This document shows positions 8,472 through 16,812 of a stretch of 34,520 bases of DNA, piece after piece. How positions within the stretch are numbered: position 1 is the first letter of the stretch; each line of letters starts with the position of its first letter. The position numbers and the translations under genes are program-made. The stretch is from contig JABDCB010000030.1 in assembly GCA_013288325.1 (NCBI GenBank), forward strand, positions 1 through 34,520. Direction: 5' to 3'. The notes below the pieces were generated by a model. That model searched no databases. It was not told the DNA's origin and saw only the letters and a program-made list of their open reading frames with translations. The DNA is from Bacteroidota bacterium (GTDB taxonomy: Bacteria > Bacteroidota > Bacteroidia > Palsa-965).

Positions 8472-11400
8472 TTAATTAAACTTTGCTATGCTTATTAATG
8501 TCTGAATCTCGCTATCCACCTCTACCAACACCGCTTGCTCTGAACTGAGCTCTTTCACCAACTCCAAGGAAGATGCGAGAGTTTCGGCGCAAATATACTG
8601 TAAATTATTGTTTACGGAGGCGTCTAAGGCATTATTTGACTTGATTTTGACCGAAATACGGTCCGTTACTTCGAAATCTCTGTCCTTTCTTAAATTTTGA
8701 ATCCTGTTTACCAATTCCCGAGCCAATCCTTCTTCCTTCAATGCTGGACTAATCATTACATCCAAAGCTACGGTCAATGGGCCATCATTGGCCACTTTCC
8801 AGCCTGGTATATCCACGGGTATAATTTCAACATCTTCCGGATCAAGCACATAGCTACTTAATTCGAGGTTTACACGCGCATGACCCGTTTTCTCCATTTC
8901 AGTGATTATAGCAGCTCCGTTAGCCTGGGCATAGGTTTGCATAGCCTTCATATCTTTCCCGCACTTCTTACCCAATGTCTTAAAGTTCAGCTTTAGGTTT
9001 TTTACGATTTGGGTATGCGATTCATCCACAAAGTCTATTTCTTTCACATTCACTTCTGAAAGAATCAGATCCTTAACAGCCTCTATTCTTTTAAGGAATG
9101 TTTCATCCAAAACAGGTATTTGAATTTTCTGTAAAGGCTGCCGAACTCTGATATTCTCTTTTTTACGGATACTAAGAATCATGGAAGAAACTTTCTGAGC
9201 CAGCTCCATACGCTCTTCCAGATCTTTATCAATGTGCGCCTGCTCATAAAGTGGCATGTCAGACAAATGCACCGACTCTGCAACCTGTCTGCCTGTAACT
9301 TTATTCAGATCGTTATAAAGCCTGTCCATGAAAAACGGTGCTATCGGAGATCCGATTTGTGCAATCACTTCCATACAGGTATATAGTGTCTGATAGGCCG
9401 CAATCTTATCGAATGAATAATCTCCTTTCCAAAAACGTCTCCGGCAAAGTCTTACATACCAATTGCTAAGATGTTCATCCAGGAAATATTCTATGGCCCT
9501 ACCAGCTCTTGTAGGCTCATAATCAGCATATGCTTCATCAACCGTTTTAATAAGCGAATTCAGCTCCGATAAAATCCAACGATCTATTTCAGGCCTTTTT
9601 TCTACCGGTATTTTCTCTTCTTTCCAGCAAAATCCATCAATATTGGCATAAAGCACAAAAAATGAGTAGGTATTGTAAAGTGTCCCGAAAAATTTTCGTT
9701 GAACTTCTGCAATTCCTTCCAGGTCGAATTTCAAATTTTCCCAGGGTGCTGCATTTGTTATCATATACCAACGAGTGGCATCTGGTCCGTATTTTTCTAT
9801 CGTTTCAAAAGGATTCACGGCATTACCCAGCCTTTTGCTCATCTTGTTTCCGTTTTTATCAAGAACAAGACCGTTTGAAACAACATTTTTATATGCTACA
9901 GTATCAAAACACATGGTCGCAATAGCGTGCAACGTATAAAACCAACCCCGGGTCTGATCCACCCCTTCGGCTATGAAATCAGCGGGAAAGTATGTTCTCT
10001 GATCAATCTGCTCCTTGTTTTGAAAAGGGTAATGCAGTTGAGCATATGGCATTGAACCACTGTCAAACCAAACATCTATCAGATCACTTTCCCGCATCAT
10101 TTTCTTCCCTCCGGCAGAAATCAGGATAATGCTGTCTACATAAGGTTTGTGCAAATCGAAAACCTGATAATTGTCCTTTGAGAAATCATTTGGGGTGAAT
10201 TTCTCCAAAGGATTCGAATTCATGAACCCTGCCTTTAATGACTTTTCAATTTCCTTTTTCAGCTCTTCCATCGAGCCAATGCAGAGCTCTTCACTACCAT
10301 CTTCGGTTCTCCATATCGGTAAGGGAATTCCCCAAAATCGGGAACGGGAAAGGTTCCAGTCATTTGCTGTTTCCAGCCAGTTTCCGAAACGCCCGGTACC
10401 GGTAGATTCCGGTTTCCAGTTTATTGTTTTATTCAATTCAACCATTCTGTCTTTCTTCGCAGTCACTTTGATAAACCACGAATCCAGCGGATAATACAAT
10501 ACCGGCTTATCCGTACGCCAGCAATGAGGATAATTGTGTTCGTATACTTCCTTTTTGAAAAGCAGTCCCTCTTTCTCCAGTTTCAGCGCAATACGTTTAT
10601 CCACATTCAGATACTCCAGCTTGCTGGTATCCTTAATGATGCCTTTTAGTTTTTCTTTCTGAATATCCAGTTCAGCTGCTTTTTCCTTGTCGTCCAGATA
10701 CGCTTCTTTCACAAACTCTCCTGCAAATCCGAACACCTGATCTTTCATTTCAGGTCTGAAACGCCCTCTCAGATCAACGAGTGGAACGCCTTTCCCGTTT
10801 TCATCCGCCACCAGCATTGGAGGCACTCCGGCAGCTTTCGCTACCCGCATATCATCCGCTCCAAAAGTTGGTGCAATATGTACAATACCTGTCCCGTCTT
10901 CTGTGGTTACAAAATCCCCAAGTATTACACGAAATGCCTGATCTGCACTTTCAAACGGTTGTGCATAGGGAAGTAGTTGCTCATAACGCAATCCTTCCAG
11001 CTCGCTTCCCACAAATTCAGCAATCACCTTGTAAGGAACATTCTTATCCCCTGGTTTATAATCTTCAAATGCCAGCTCTTTGTTTTTTTCAGGAAAGTAT
11101 TTCCCAAACAATTCCTTGGCAAGAATCAGTTGAACCGGTGCATGGGTATAATTGTTGATTGTTTCAACCAAAACATAAGCAATGTTTTTCCCAACGGCTA
11201 ATGCTGTATTGGAAGATAGGGTCCAGGGAGTCGTTGTCCAGGCCAATAAATAGGTTCCCGTAAGATCTCTGCCTTTGGGTTTTACACTGTTGCCTTCTTT
11301 GATCCTGAATTGGGCAATCAATGTATGGTCTTTGACATTTCTGTAACAGCCAGGCTGATTGAGCTCATGCGAGCTAAGCCCTGTTCCGGCGGCTGGTGAA

Positions 11401-11945
11401 TACGGTTGAATTGTATACCCTTTATAGAGCAGGTTTTTCTTATACAAATCATTCAGCAACCACCAAACACTTTCAATATACGTATTTTCAAACGTGACAT
11501 AAGGGCTCTTCATATCCACCCAGTATCCCATAATACGGGTAAGCTCCTCCCATTTATCCGTATACTTCATTACCTCCTTGCGGCAGGCTAGGTTGTATTC
11601 TTCTACGGTTATTTTTTTACCTATATCCTCTTTGGTAATGCCTAATGTTTTTTCTACTGCCAGTTCAATGGGAAGTCCATGCGTATCCCATCCTGCTTTT
11701 CTTTTTACTTGTTTTCCTTTTAATGTCTGATAGCGACAGAAAATATCTTTTATGGTTCGCGCCATGACATGGTGAATGCCGGGCATGCCATTTGCACTGG
11801 GCGGACCTTCGTAAAACACGTAAGGGGTTTTTCCTTCTCTGGTGCTGATACTCTTTTCGAATATGCTGTTCTGCTCCCAAAAGGAGAGTACATCTTTAGC
11901 TGTCTGACTAAGGTCGAGGTGTTTGTATTCCGGGTATTTTTTCAT
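8472..11945 (-). CDS. ileS: Isoleucyl-tRNA synthetase
   Basis: Charges tRNA-Ile in the cytosol and edits valine. The 1157-residue length fits the long, eukaryote-like (IleS2-type) enzymes. The class I signature near the N-terminus is YEGPPSANGMPGIHH, where HIGH is replaced by GIHH, and the second signature is KMSKR in GNKMSKRLGNA. KAGWDTHGLPIE, the CP1 editing region (ILGDFVTTEDGTGIVHIAPTFG, cut here) and the WFDSGSMPYAQ segment are all present, so the protein is complete. The C-terminal region has the anticodon-binding and extra domains of IleS2. The gene begins 5 bp after the ridA stop and ends 11 bp before the dksA-like gene, so co-transcription is likely. IleS2-type enzymes tend to be less sensitive to mupirocin; this is family knowledge, not shown here. 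Confidence 0.97.
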   Translation of the reverse strand: MKKYPEYKHLDLSQTAKDVLSFWEQNSIFEKSISTREGKTPYVFYEGPPSANGMPGIHHVMARTIKDIFCRYQTLKGKQVKRKAGWDTHGLPIELAVEKTLGITKEDIGKKITVEEYNLACRKEVMKYTDKWEELTRIMGYWVDMKSPYVTFENTYIESVWWLLNDLYKKNLLYKGYTIQPYSPAAGTGLSSHELNQPGCYRNVKDHTLIAQFRIKEGNSVKPKGRDLTGTYLLAWTTTPWTLSSNTALAVGKNIAYVLVETINNYTHAPVQLILAKELFGKYFPEKNKELAFEDYKPGDKNVPYKVIAEFVGSELEGLRYEQLLPYAQPFESADQAFRVILGDFVTTEDGTGIVHIAPTFGADDMRVAKAAGVPPMLVADENGKGVPLVDLRGRFRPEMKDQVFGFAGEFVKEAYLDDKEKAAELDIQKEKLKGIIKDTSKLEYLNVDKRIALKLEKEGLLFKKEVYEHNYPHCWRTDKPVLYYPLDSWFIKVTAKKDRMVELNKTINWKPESTGTGRFGNWLETANDWNLSRSRFWGIPLPIWRTEDGSEELCIGSMEELKKEIEKSLKAGFMNSNPLEKFTPNDFSKDNYQVFDLHKPYVDSIILISAGGKKMMRESDLIDVWFDSGSMPYAQLHYPFQNKEQIDQRTYFPADFIAEGVDQTRGWFYTLHAIATMCFDTVAYKNVVSNGLVLDKNGNKMSKRLGNAVNPFETIEKYGPDATRWYMITNAAPWENLKFDLEGIAEVQRKFFGTLYNTYSFFVLYANIDGFCWKEEKIPVEKRPEIDRWILSELNSLIKTVDEAYADYEPTRAGRAIEYFLDEHLSNWYVRLCRRRFWKGDYSFDKIAAYQTLYTCMEVIAQIGSPIAPFFMDRLYNDLNKVTGRQVAESVHLSDMPLYEQAHIDKDLEERMELAQKVSSMILSIRKKENIRVRQPLQKIQIPVLDETFLKRIEAVKDLILSEVNVKEIDFVDESHTQIVKNLKLNFKTLGKKCGKDMKAMQTYAQANGAAIITEMEKTGHARVNLELSSYVLDPEDVEIIPVDIPGWKVANDGPLTVALDVMISPALKEEGLARELVNRIQNLRKDRDFEVTDRISVKIKSNNALDASVNNNLQYICAETLASSLELVKELSSEQAVLVEVDSEIQTLISIAKFN

Positions 11946-11950
11946 AAATA

Positions 11951-12367
11951 CTAGTCGATCGTAGCGATCACTTTCAGTTCAATGGCAATAGGAGTTGGCA
12001 GGCAGTTTATTTCCAGTGTGGTTCTGCAGGGAAGGTTATCTTTAAAATATTCGGCCCACAATTTATTATATATCGGAAAGTCATCTTTCATATTGGTGAG
12101 ATAAACAGTCACATCAATAATTTTATCCCAACTGCTGCCCGCATCTTCCAGAATGTATTTAACATTGCGGAAAACGCTGCGACATTGTGCTTCGATGTTA
12201 TAAGATACAATCTGATTTTTTTTGTCGAGCTCTACTCCGGGTATTGTTTTGCTCCCTTTTTCCCTTGGGCCTACTCCCGATAAAAATAGCAGATTACCTA
12301 CCCTTCTTGCATGAGGATAGAGTCCTACCGGGTCCGGAGCCTTGGAAGAATTGATTTTGCCGTCCAT
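11951..12367 (-). CDS. RidA/YjgF-family enamine/imine deaminase
   Basis: A 138-residue RidA-family protein, usually a cytosolic trimer that hydrolyses reactive enamine or imine intermediates. The family pattern is clear: YPHARRVGNLLFLSGVGPR (18-35), the central RSVFRNVKYILEDAGSSWD helix, and the C-terminal motif CRTTLEINCLPTPIAIELK, with Arg115 in the position of the substrate-carboxylate arginine and Glu130 near the active site. The extended version with these motifs resembles proteins annotated as 2-aminomuconate deaminase, but no neighbouring tryptophan-degradation gene supports that. It is the first gene of the operon leading into ileS. Coupling RidA to ileS would fit its known role in relieving 2-aminoacrylate stress from threonine/serine dehydratases; this is inference. 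Confidence 0.88.
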   Translation of the reverse strand: MDGKINSSKAPDPVGLYPHARRVGNLLFLSGVGPREKGSKTIPGVELDKKNQIVSYNIEAQCRSVFRNVKYILEDAGSSWDKIIDVTVYLTNMKDDFPIYNKLWAEYFKDNLPCRTTLEINCLPTPIAIELKVIATID

Positions 12368-12387
12368 CGTGTCTTTTTAAAGGACAG

Positions 12388-12419
12388 CGAATTTAGGTCT
12401 TTTAGAGGACTTTAGCAAA
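12388..12419 (-). promoter_or_regulatory. Probable promoter of the ridA-ileS operon
   Basis: On the minus strand TTTG (12419-12416) is followed after 20 bases by TAAATTCG (12395-12388), which differs from TAnnTTTG at one base. The start codon is about 20 bases downstream. Confidence 0.45.
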
Positions 12420-12502
12420 AACCCCCTTACTAACAGTATGCTCTAAAACACCGGTGCTCTGGCTAATGACAGCTTCCGGCCTTGAATTTTAGTGGCAGTC
12501 AC

Positions 12503-13078
12503 TTATTTCTCGTAAAAATGCATTTCCCGGAGGTATTCATAGGCCGCAAACGGAATAAAAAAGCGGATGTCTTTCTTCTCTTTCAACCCCTCTCGTATAA
12601 AAGTTGAAGATACATCCATATAAGGAGCCTTAGTCCATTTGACTTTGGGATGGTTTTTCAGCACTCCTCCATCGGCTTCCGGACGGGGATAGATGTATAG
12701 TTCATACTCTGACAGGATGTGTTCAAAATTTTTCCATTTGGGAAAGGATTCCAGGTTATCGGATCCCAGGATCAGCACAAACTGATGCTGGGGATATTTC
12801 TCCTTCAAATGTGCCAGTGTTACCACTGTATAAGAAGGCTGAGGCAATTTGAATTCAATATTACTGGCTTTGTATTTATTGCAGTCTCCTATCGCGAGTC
12901 GTACGAGTTGCAAACGATGATGATCGGCCAGTAAGCTGCTTTTCTTCTTGAGTGGATTATGCGGTGATACAATAAACCATACCTGATTGAGATCGGTAAA
13001 CTCTGCCATATAATTGGCAATAGCCATATGTCCGATGTGTACAGGGTTAAAGGAGCCGAAGAATAAACCGATCTTCAT
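12503..13078 (-). CDS. nadD: Nicotinate-nucleotide adenylyltransferase
   Basis: Adenylylates nicotinate mononucleotide to deamido-NAD in NAD synthesis. The nucleotidyltransferase signature GSFNPVHIGHMAIA starts at residue 8, with HxGH at 14-17. Further family motifs are WFIVSPHNPLKKKSSL, LILGSDNLESFPKW and the C-terminal VSSTFIREGL. The length of 191 residues is usual. The start overlaps the gmk stop by 4 bp (ATGA), implying translational coupling. It is the last gene of yicC-gmk-nadD. About 135 bp without a recognisable gene or strong terminator follow before ridA. Confidence 0.96.
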   Translation of the reverse strand: MKIGLFFGSFNPVHIGHMAIANYMAEFTDLNQVWFIVSPHNPLKKKSSLLADHHRLQLVRLAIGDCNKYKASNIEFKLPQPSYTVVTLAHLKEKYPQHQFVLILGSDNLESFPKWKNFEHILSEYELYIYPRPEADGGVLKNHPKVKWTKAPYMDVSSTFIREGLKEKKDIRFFIPFAAYEYLREMHFYEK

Positions 13079-13671
13079 TTTTTATGCTTATCGGAAACAG
13101 GATCCAGAAATTCGTGGGTGATTTTTTCCGCTTCAGCAAAAGCATGTTCCAGGCTATCGTTCAGGATAATACGGTCAAATGCTACGGATTTATCAATTTC
13201 CATCGATGCCTTGGCCATCCGTCTCTTTATACTTTCCGGCGTTTCTGTTTCACGCTTTTTCAACCGATCCTCCAGACTTTGAATAGATGGTGGCATCACA
13301 AATACAGCCATCGCCTTTTCTCTGAAAATGTTTTTCAGATTAAGTCCTCCATTCACATCCACATCAAATATGACATGCTTTCCTTTACGCCATATTCTTT
13401 CTATTTCAATTTTAAGTGTTCCGTAAAAATGGTTGGTATACACCTCTTCCCATTCAACAAATTCATCCATGCCAATGCGGTGTTTGAATTCTTCAACAGA
13501 AAGGAAGTAATAGTCCACTCCTTCTGTCTCCTCTTTTCTCCTTTCCCGGCTGCATGCTGAAACAGAAAATTCCAGCCAGTCAGGAAAGGTATCCAACAAA
13601 TGATGTACAATTGTTGTCTTACCGGCACCCGAAGGGGCAGAAAATATGATGAGTTTCCCGTTAGAGGACAT
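13075..13671 (-). CDS. gmk: Guanylate kinase
   Basis: Phosphorylates GMP to GDP with ATP, in purine nucleotide metabolism. The P-loop APSGAGKT lies at residues 12-19. GMP-binding features follow: SACSRERRKEETEGVDYYFLS (cut to the RxxR and YYF elements), FVEWEEVYTNHFYGT and VIFDVDVNGGLN. The 198-residue length is typical. It overlaps the upstream yicC gene by 11 bp and the downstream nadD by 4 bp. The yicC-gmk pairing is common across bacteria. Confidence 0.97.
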   Translation of the reverse strand: MSSNGKLIIFSAPSGAGKTTIVHHLLDTFPDWLEFSVSACSRERRKEETEGVDYYFLSVEEFKHRIGMDEFVEWEEVYTNHFYGTLKIEIERIWRKGKHVIFDVDVNGGLNLKNIFREKAMAVFVMPPSIQSLEDRLKKRETETPESIKRRMAKASMEIDKSVAFDRIILNDSLEHAFAEAEKITHEFLDPVSDKHKK

Positions 13672-14530
13672 TATTTACCTGTTCTTTTATCTTTTCCAAT
13701 TCATCTTTCATCTGTACTACCGTCTTTTGAATTCCGGCATCATTTGCTTTAGACCCGATTGTATTGATCTCCCTCCCTATTTCTTGTGTAATAAATCCAA
13801 GTTTTCTGCCGCTGCTATCTTCACTCATGGTCTTCAGAAAATAATCACAGTGGGTTTTAAGTCTTATTTTCTCTTCTGTAATGTCTATCTTTTCAATATA
13901 GTAGACCAGTTCCTGCTCAAAACGGTTTTGATCTATTTTCTCCTTTTCCACAAATTCATTGATGTTTCTCCGTATCCGTTCCCTTACTGCATCTACCCGC
14001 TTTGTATCGGCTTCTTCAACAATGGAAAGAAGAGATGTTATCAATCCGATACGTTTCACAAAATCATCCGACAGCGATTTACCCTCATCCTCTCTGAAAC
14101 GCTGGAATTCCATCTGTGCCTGATCAATAGCGGCTTTAAGTTGTTTCCATTCTTTTTCATCCGGTTCCTGACGCTCAGGGCGCATAACCTCCGGCATTTT
14201 CATAGTCAGAGATAGCAGATCACAACCCTGTTCCTGCAATTCAGCAGCCAAAGACTTCAGTTCTTTGTAATACCCTTTCGCCAATGTCTTATTGATCACC
14301 GGGGAAGCGGCATCTCCTGTATACTCATAAAAAATGCTGAAATCGATTTTTCCCCGCTCCAGTTGCTTCGACAGATCCGATCTGATCTCCGCCTCTTTGT
14401 CGCGATATAAAGATGGGATTCTTAAATTTAAATCCAACTGTTTACTATTGAGAGAGCGGATCTCAACCGTTACTTTCTTTTCCGAAAGTTCACAAATGGC
14501 TTTCCCGTAACCGGTCATAGAACGAATCAT
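13661..14530 (-). CDS. YicC-family endoribonuclease-like protein
   Basis: A 289-residue YicC/YloC protein. The N-terminus MIRSMTGYGKA is diagnostic, with EIRSLNSKQLDLNLRIP following. The C-terminal DUF1732 part ends in GRKLGFITQEIGREINTIGSKANDAGIQ, the family's most conserved stretch, with the acidic and amide residues thought to form the active site. Members have been described as RNases that act on RNA ends or small RNAs; the substrate here is unknown. It is the first gene of yicC-gmk-nadD and has its own promoter-like element 19 bp upstream. A 52-bp gap separates it from the EamA gene. Confidence 0.93.
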   Translation of the reverse strand: MIRSMTGYGKAICELSEKKVTVEIRSLNSKQLDLNLRIPSLYRDKEAEIRSDLSKQLERGKIDFSIFYEYTGDAASPVINKTLAKGYYKELKSLAAELQEQGCDLLSLTMKMPEVMRPERQEPDEKEWKQLKAAIDQAQMEFQRFREDEGKSLSDDFVKRIGLITSLLSIVEEADTKRVDAVRERIRRNINEFVEKEKIDQNRFEQELVYYIEKIDITEEKIRLKTHCDYFLKTMSEDSSGRKLGFITQEIGREINTIGSKANDAGIQKTVVQMKDELEKIKEQVNNVL

Positions 14531-14548
14531 AGAGCAATTGAATTTTTA

Positions 14549-14556
14549 CAAAAGTA
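14549..14556 (-). promoter_or_regulatory. -7 promoter element for yicC-gmk-nadD
   Basis: Reads TACTTTTG on the minus strand, a full match to TAnnTTTG, in the 52-bp gap between the EamA gene and yicC. The same octamer occurs in the promoter at 28392. No convincing TTTG at -33. The leader would be only about 12 bases. Confidence 0.42.
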
Positions 14557-14582
14557 CGAAAAGGCCTGAATTCTGTTTCATT

Positions 14583-15530
14583 TTAAAGTGCCTGCCCTTC
14601 ACTATCTTCTCTGTTAATAAGGATCCCATTATCCTTCAAAACCGGCTGGTCTCTCTTTCTGTGACTTACCATAAAAACACCACCGAAAATCATCGCGGCA
14701 GAAACCACTTTAAGCAAGTCCAGGTGATCACTACCCATCCACAATGCAATTATAGTAGTTAACAATGGCTGAAGGTAGATATAAGCACTCACTACCGATG
14801 GGCTTAATGCCTTAAGGGCATATATATTCAGGAGATATGCCACATATGTGGTCGCAATGATTACAAACAAAACATTGAAAACATCCGATTGCTTCATCCC
14901 GCTCCATTGCACCTCTTTTAACTGCCCCAGGCCAAACGGAATAACCATGATTAACCCAAACAGAAATACCCAGCGCAGGATCGTTACCGTATTATACTTG
15001 AACATGAGCGGTTTAACCAGTACCAGATAGGCTCCCCAGGAAAGTGCATTGATAAATACACATAAATCTCCGGTCATGCTGTCGCCTCTTACTGTCTGAT
15101 GTGTTTTCCCCATCATGAGCATAACCGCACCTCCAAAACCTAAAATAATACCGGCAGATTTTATAAACGTGATTCGCTCCCGAATAACAATAGCGGCAAT
15201 TATTAATACAAGAATCGGGCTGGTAATCATCATGATGGACGCATTGATCGGAGAGGTAAGATCAAGGCCTTTCAGAAACATCATTTGGTTTAAGGCAACT
15301 CCGAAAAATGCGAGCATAATAAATCGGGGAATATCCTTTCGGTCTGTCTTTTCCTTAACCAACAAAAAATCCGTCAACCAGAAAAGGATAACCGCCCCGC
15401 TTGCTCTTAAAATAACCAGTGCAAACGGATGAACAGGACCTCCGGTCACTTTTTTGGCAATAGTAAAACTAGCTGCATAAATCAGATTAGCAACGAAAAG
15501 CGACAGATGGGCGCGTACACTGCTCTTCAT
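14583..15530 (-). CDS. EamA-family (DMT superfamily) transporter
   Basis: A 315-residue inner-membrane protein with ten predicted helices in two EamA repeats, the first from about residue 8 to 140 and the second from about 155 to 290. The pattern PINASIMMITSPILVLIIA near the end of the first repeat and PSVVSAYIYLQPLLTTIIAL in the second are typical of metabolite exporters of this family. The substrate cannot be told from sequence; amino acids or other small metabolites are usual. The gene begins directly after the stop of the arsC-like gene with no gap, so the two are co-transcribed. Confidence 0.9.
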   Translation of the reverse strand: MKSSVRAHLSLFVANLIYAASFTIAKKVTGGPVHPFALVILRASGAVILFWLTDFLLVKEKTDRKDIPRFIMLAFFGVALNQMMFLKGLDLTSPINASIMMITSPILVLIIAAIVIRERITFIKSAGIILGFGGAVMLMMGKTHQTVRGDSMTGDLCVFINALSWGAYLVLVKPLMFKYNTVTILRWVFLFGLIMVIPFGLGQLKEVQWSGMKQSDVFNVLFVIIATTYVAYLLNIYALKALSPSVVSAYIYLQPLLTTIIALWMGSDHLDLLKVVSAAMIFGGVFMVSHRKRDQPVLKDNGILINREDSEGQAL

Positions 15531-15881
15531 TTAAAGGGCTGTTTTGGCAGCTGCAATTGTACTCTTTGAATTGCCTACGAAGATCTGCTTCCCAATCAAT
15601 ATGACCGGTCTTTTCAGAAAAGTATATTCTTCCAGAATGTATTTCTTATACCCGGCTTCGTTCAGCTTCATTTTATCAAGACCTAATTGCCTGTATTTTA
15701 AGGCCACGCGACTGAAAAGGGACTCATAACTCCCCGATAACTGCTTCATTTCTTCTAACTGAGCAGAAGTGATTTTTTCGGTTTTGATATCCTGCATGAT
15801 AAAATCCTTCGGTGTAATTCCTAAGTCTTTTATGATGCGTGAACAAGTGGAGCAGGAACTGAGATAGTAGATCTTATTCAT
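15531..15881 (-). CDS. ArsC/Spx/YffB-family thioredoxin-fold protein
   Basis: A 116-residue protein of the ArsC/Spx superfamily. The redox motif CSTC is at residues 10-13, in the first loop of a thioredoxin fold. The C-terminal FLKRPVILIGKQIFVG matches the conserved cis-proline and following strand. The longer arsenate reductases have one active cysteine and arginines, while this short CxxC form is closer to the Spx/YffB-like group, so arsenate reduction should not be assumed. It precedes the EamA transporter directly, and its start is only 45 bp from the divergent lipoprotein gene. Confidence 0.85.
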   Translation of the reverse strand: MNKIYYLSSCSTCSRIIKDLGITPKDFIMQDIKTEKITSAQLEEMKQLSGSYESLFSRVALKYRQLGLDKMKLNEAGYKKYILEEYTFLKRPVILIGKQIFVGNSKSTIAAAKTAL

Positions 15882-15904
15882 GTGTTTCTTTGAGTTTTCC
15901 GGAT

Positions 15905-15912
15905 CAAAATTA
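15905..15912 (-). promoter_or_regulatory. -7 promoter element for the arsC-like gene
   Basis: Reads TAATTTTG on the minus strand, a full TAnnTTTG match, 24 bases upstream of the start at 15881. It lies inside the 44-bp divergent intergenic space. No clear -33 TTTG. Confidence 0.35.
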
Positions 15913-15925
15913 TTAATATTACCGC

Positions 15926-16762
15926 ATGAAACGGCTTTGTTTTAACTGTCCTGTCATTACAGCTATCTTCGTTCTTGGACTTTTTTGCCGGTGTTCTCAG
16001 CCGTCAGCTCCTGTTTTTAATGAAAAAATGCTGGAAGGCGACTGGATTCCGGTTGATACCACGCGTTATCATAAACTCCCGGGAATGTTTTATATGGCTA
16101 TTAATCTTTATAACAACAAGGGTGGATTTCCGGATACCCTTTATAAAGTGAAAAACGATTCTCTGTTTGTAAGAACCTATTCGGATCAGCAGCATTTACA
16201 CGCCCACCACAAAGACAAATGGAAATTCTGGCATCGTATTCTAGCTGTACGAAACGATTCTCTGTTCCTCTATAAACGGCGTCCCGATAGTCTTGCCATA
16301 TTCCTGAATGCGATTGTGCATAGCAATAAAAAACTGAGATTGAAAACGCTTTCATATGCTCCTCAGGACTTAAATAATGCCAAAAACGATGAAGAGTGCA
16401 GAATTGAATTGCAAAACGATTCCGTATTTGTTGGATTTGCACAAAAGGATAATAACGAAAACAAGACGCTCACGGTGCGTTATGCTGTGTCCGGTTCCCG
16501 TTTATTTGACTATTTCGTGGATCTGGTTCAAAAAGTGGATTGGCACCGGATGGATACGTATGTCCCTGATCCTTCCACACCTGGTCCTTATTTAAATCTG
16601 AGTCTGTCTACTAATGAAGGACCCAAAAGCTATTGTTGTATTCAAGGCTACCGCGACCCTGTTTTCAACCTCCTGATTCATGAACTCAATACCCTCCCAA
16701 CAATTCTCACGCTGGAACCATTAAAGACTCCGCACCGTTTTTTTCAGGATCAGAAGCCCTGA
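15926..16762 (+). CDS. Hypothetical lipoprotein
   Basis: A 278-residue protein I do not recognise. Its N-terminus (MKRLCFNCPVITAIFVLGLF, then CRCSQ) is a lipoprotein-type signal with Cys21 or Cys23 as the possible lipidation site; the lipobox is not ideal. The mature part is mixed, mostly beta-strand in appearance, with repeated short motifs of the type NDSLFV/NDSLFL/NDSVFV, and an early LEGDWIPVDTTRY segment like those of lipocalin-like Bacteroidota lipoproteins. It probably sits in the outer or inner membrane facing the periplasm. It is divergent from the arsC-like gene and 50 bp upstream of the cystathionine synthase gene. Function unknown. Confidence 0.7.
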   Translation: MKRLCFNCPVITAIFVLGLFCRCSQPSAPVFNEKMLEGDWIPVDTTRYHKLPGMFYMAINLYNNKGGFPDTLYKVKNDSLFVRTYSDQQHLHAHHKDKWKFWHRILAVRNDSLFLYKRRPDSLAIFLNAIVHSNKKLRLKTLSYAPQDLNNAKNDEECRIELQNDSVFVGFAQKDNNENKTLTVRYAVSGSRLFDYFVDLVQKVDWHRMDTYVPDPSTPGPYLNLSLSTNEGPKSYCCIQGYRDPVFNLLIHELNTLPTILTLEPLKTPHRFFQDQKP

Positions 16763-16812
16763 AACCTTGATCTTATTTTGTAAATTTCGCCCAACTAGTT
16801 GAAACTCTATCT

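Noticed and set aside
10171-11201. Several open frames on + across ileS
   Set aside because: They lie antisense inside a complete, well conserved ileS and have no recognisable motifs.
12368-12502. Terminator or small gene between nadD and ridA
   Set aside because: Apart from the ridA promoter boxes I found only a tight palindrome (CACCGGTG) that cannot form a loop, and no coding frame of note.
13646-14215. A 189-codon + frame over gmk/yicC
   Set aside because: It is the reverse of intact yicC, rich in Phe/Cys/His as expected from an antisense shadow.
15531-15881. Arsenic resistance locus
   Set aside because: The protein is a short CxxC ArsC/Spx-like member and its neighbour is an EamA transporter; no arsR, arsB or acr3 is present.
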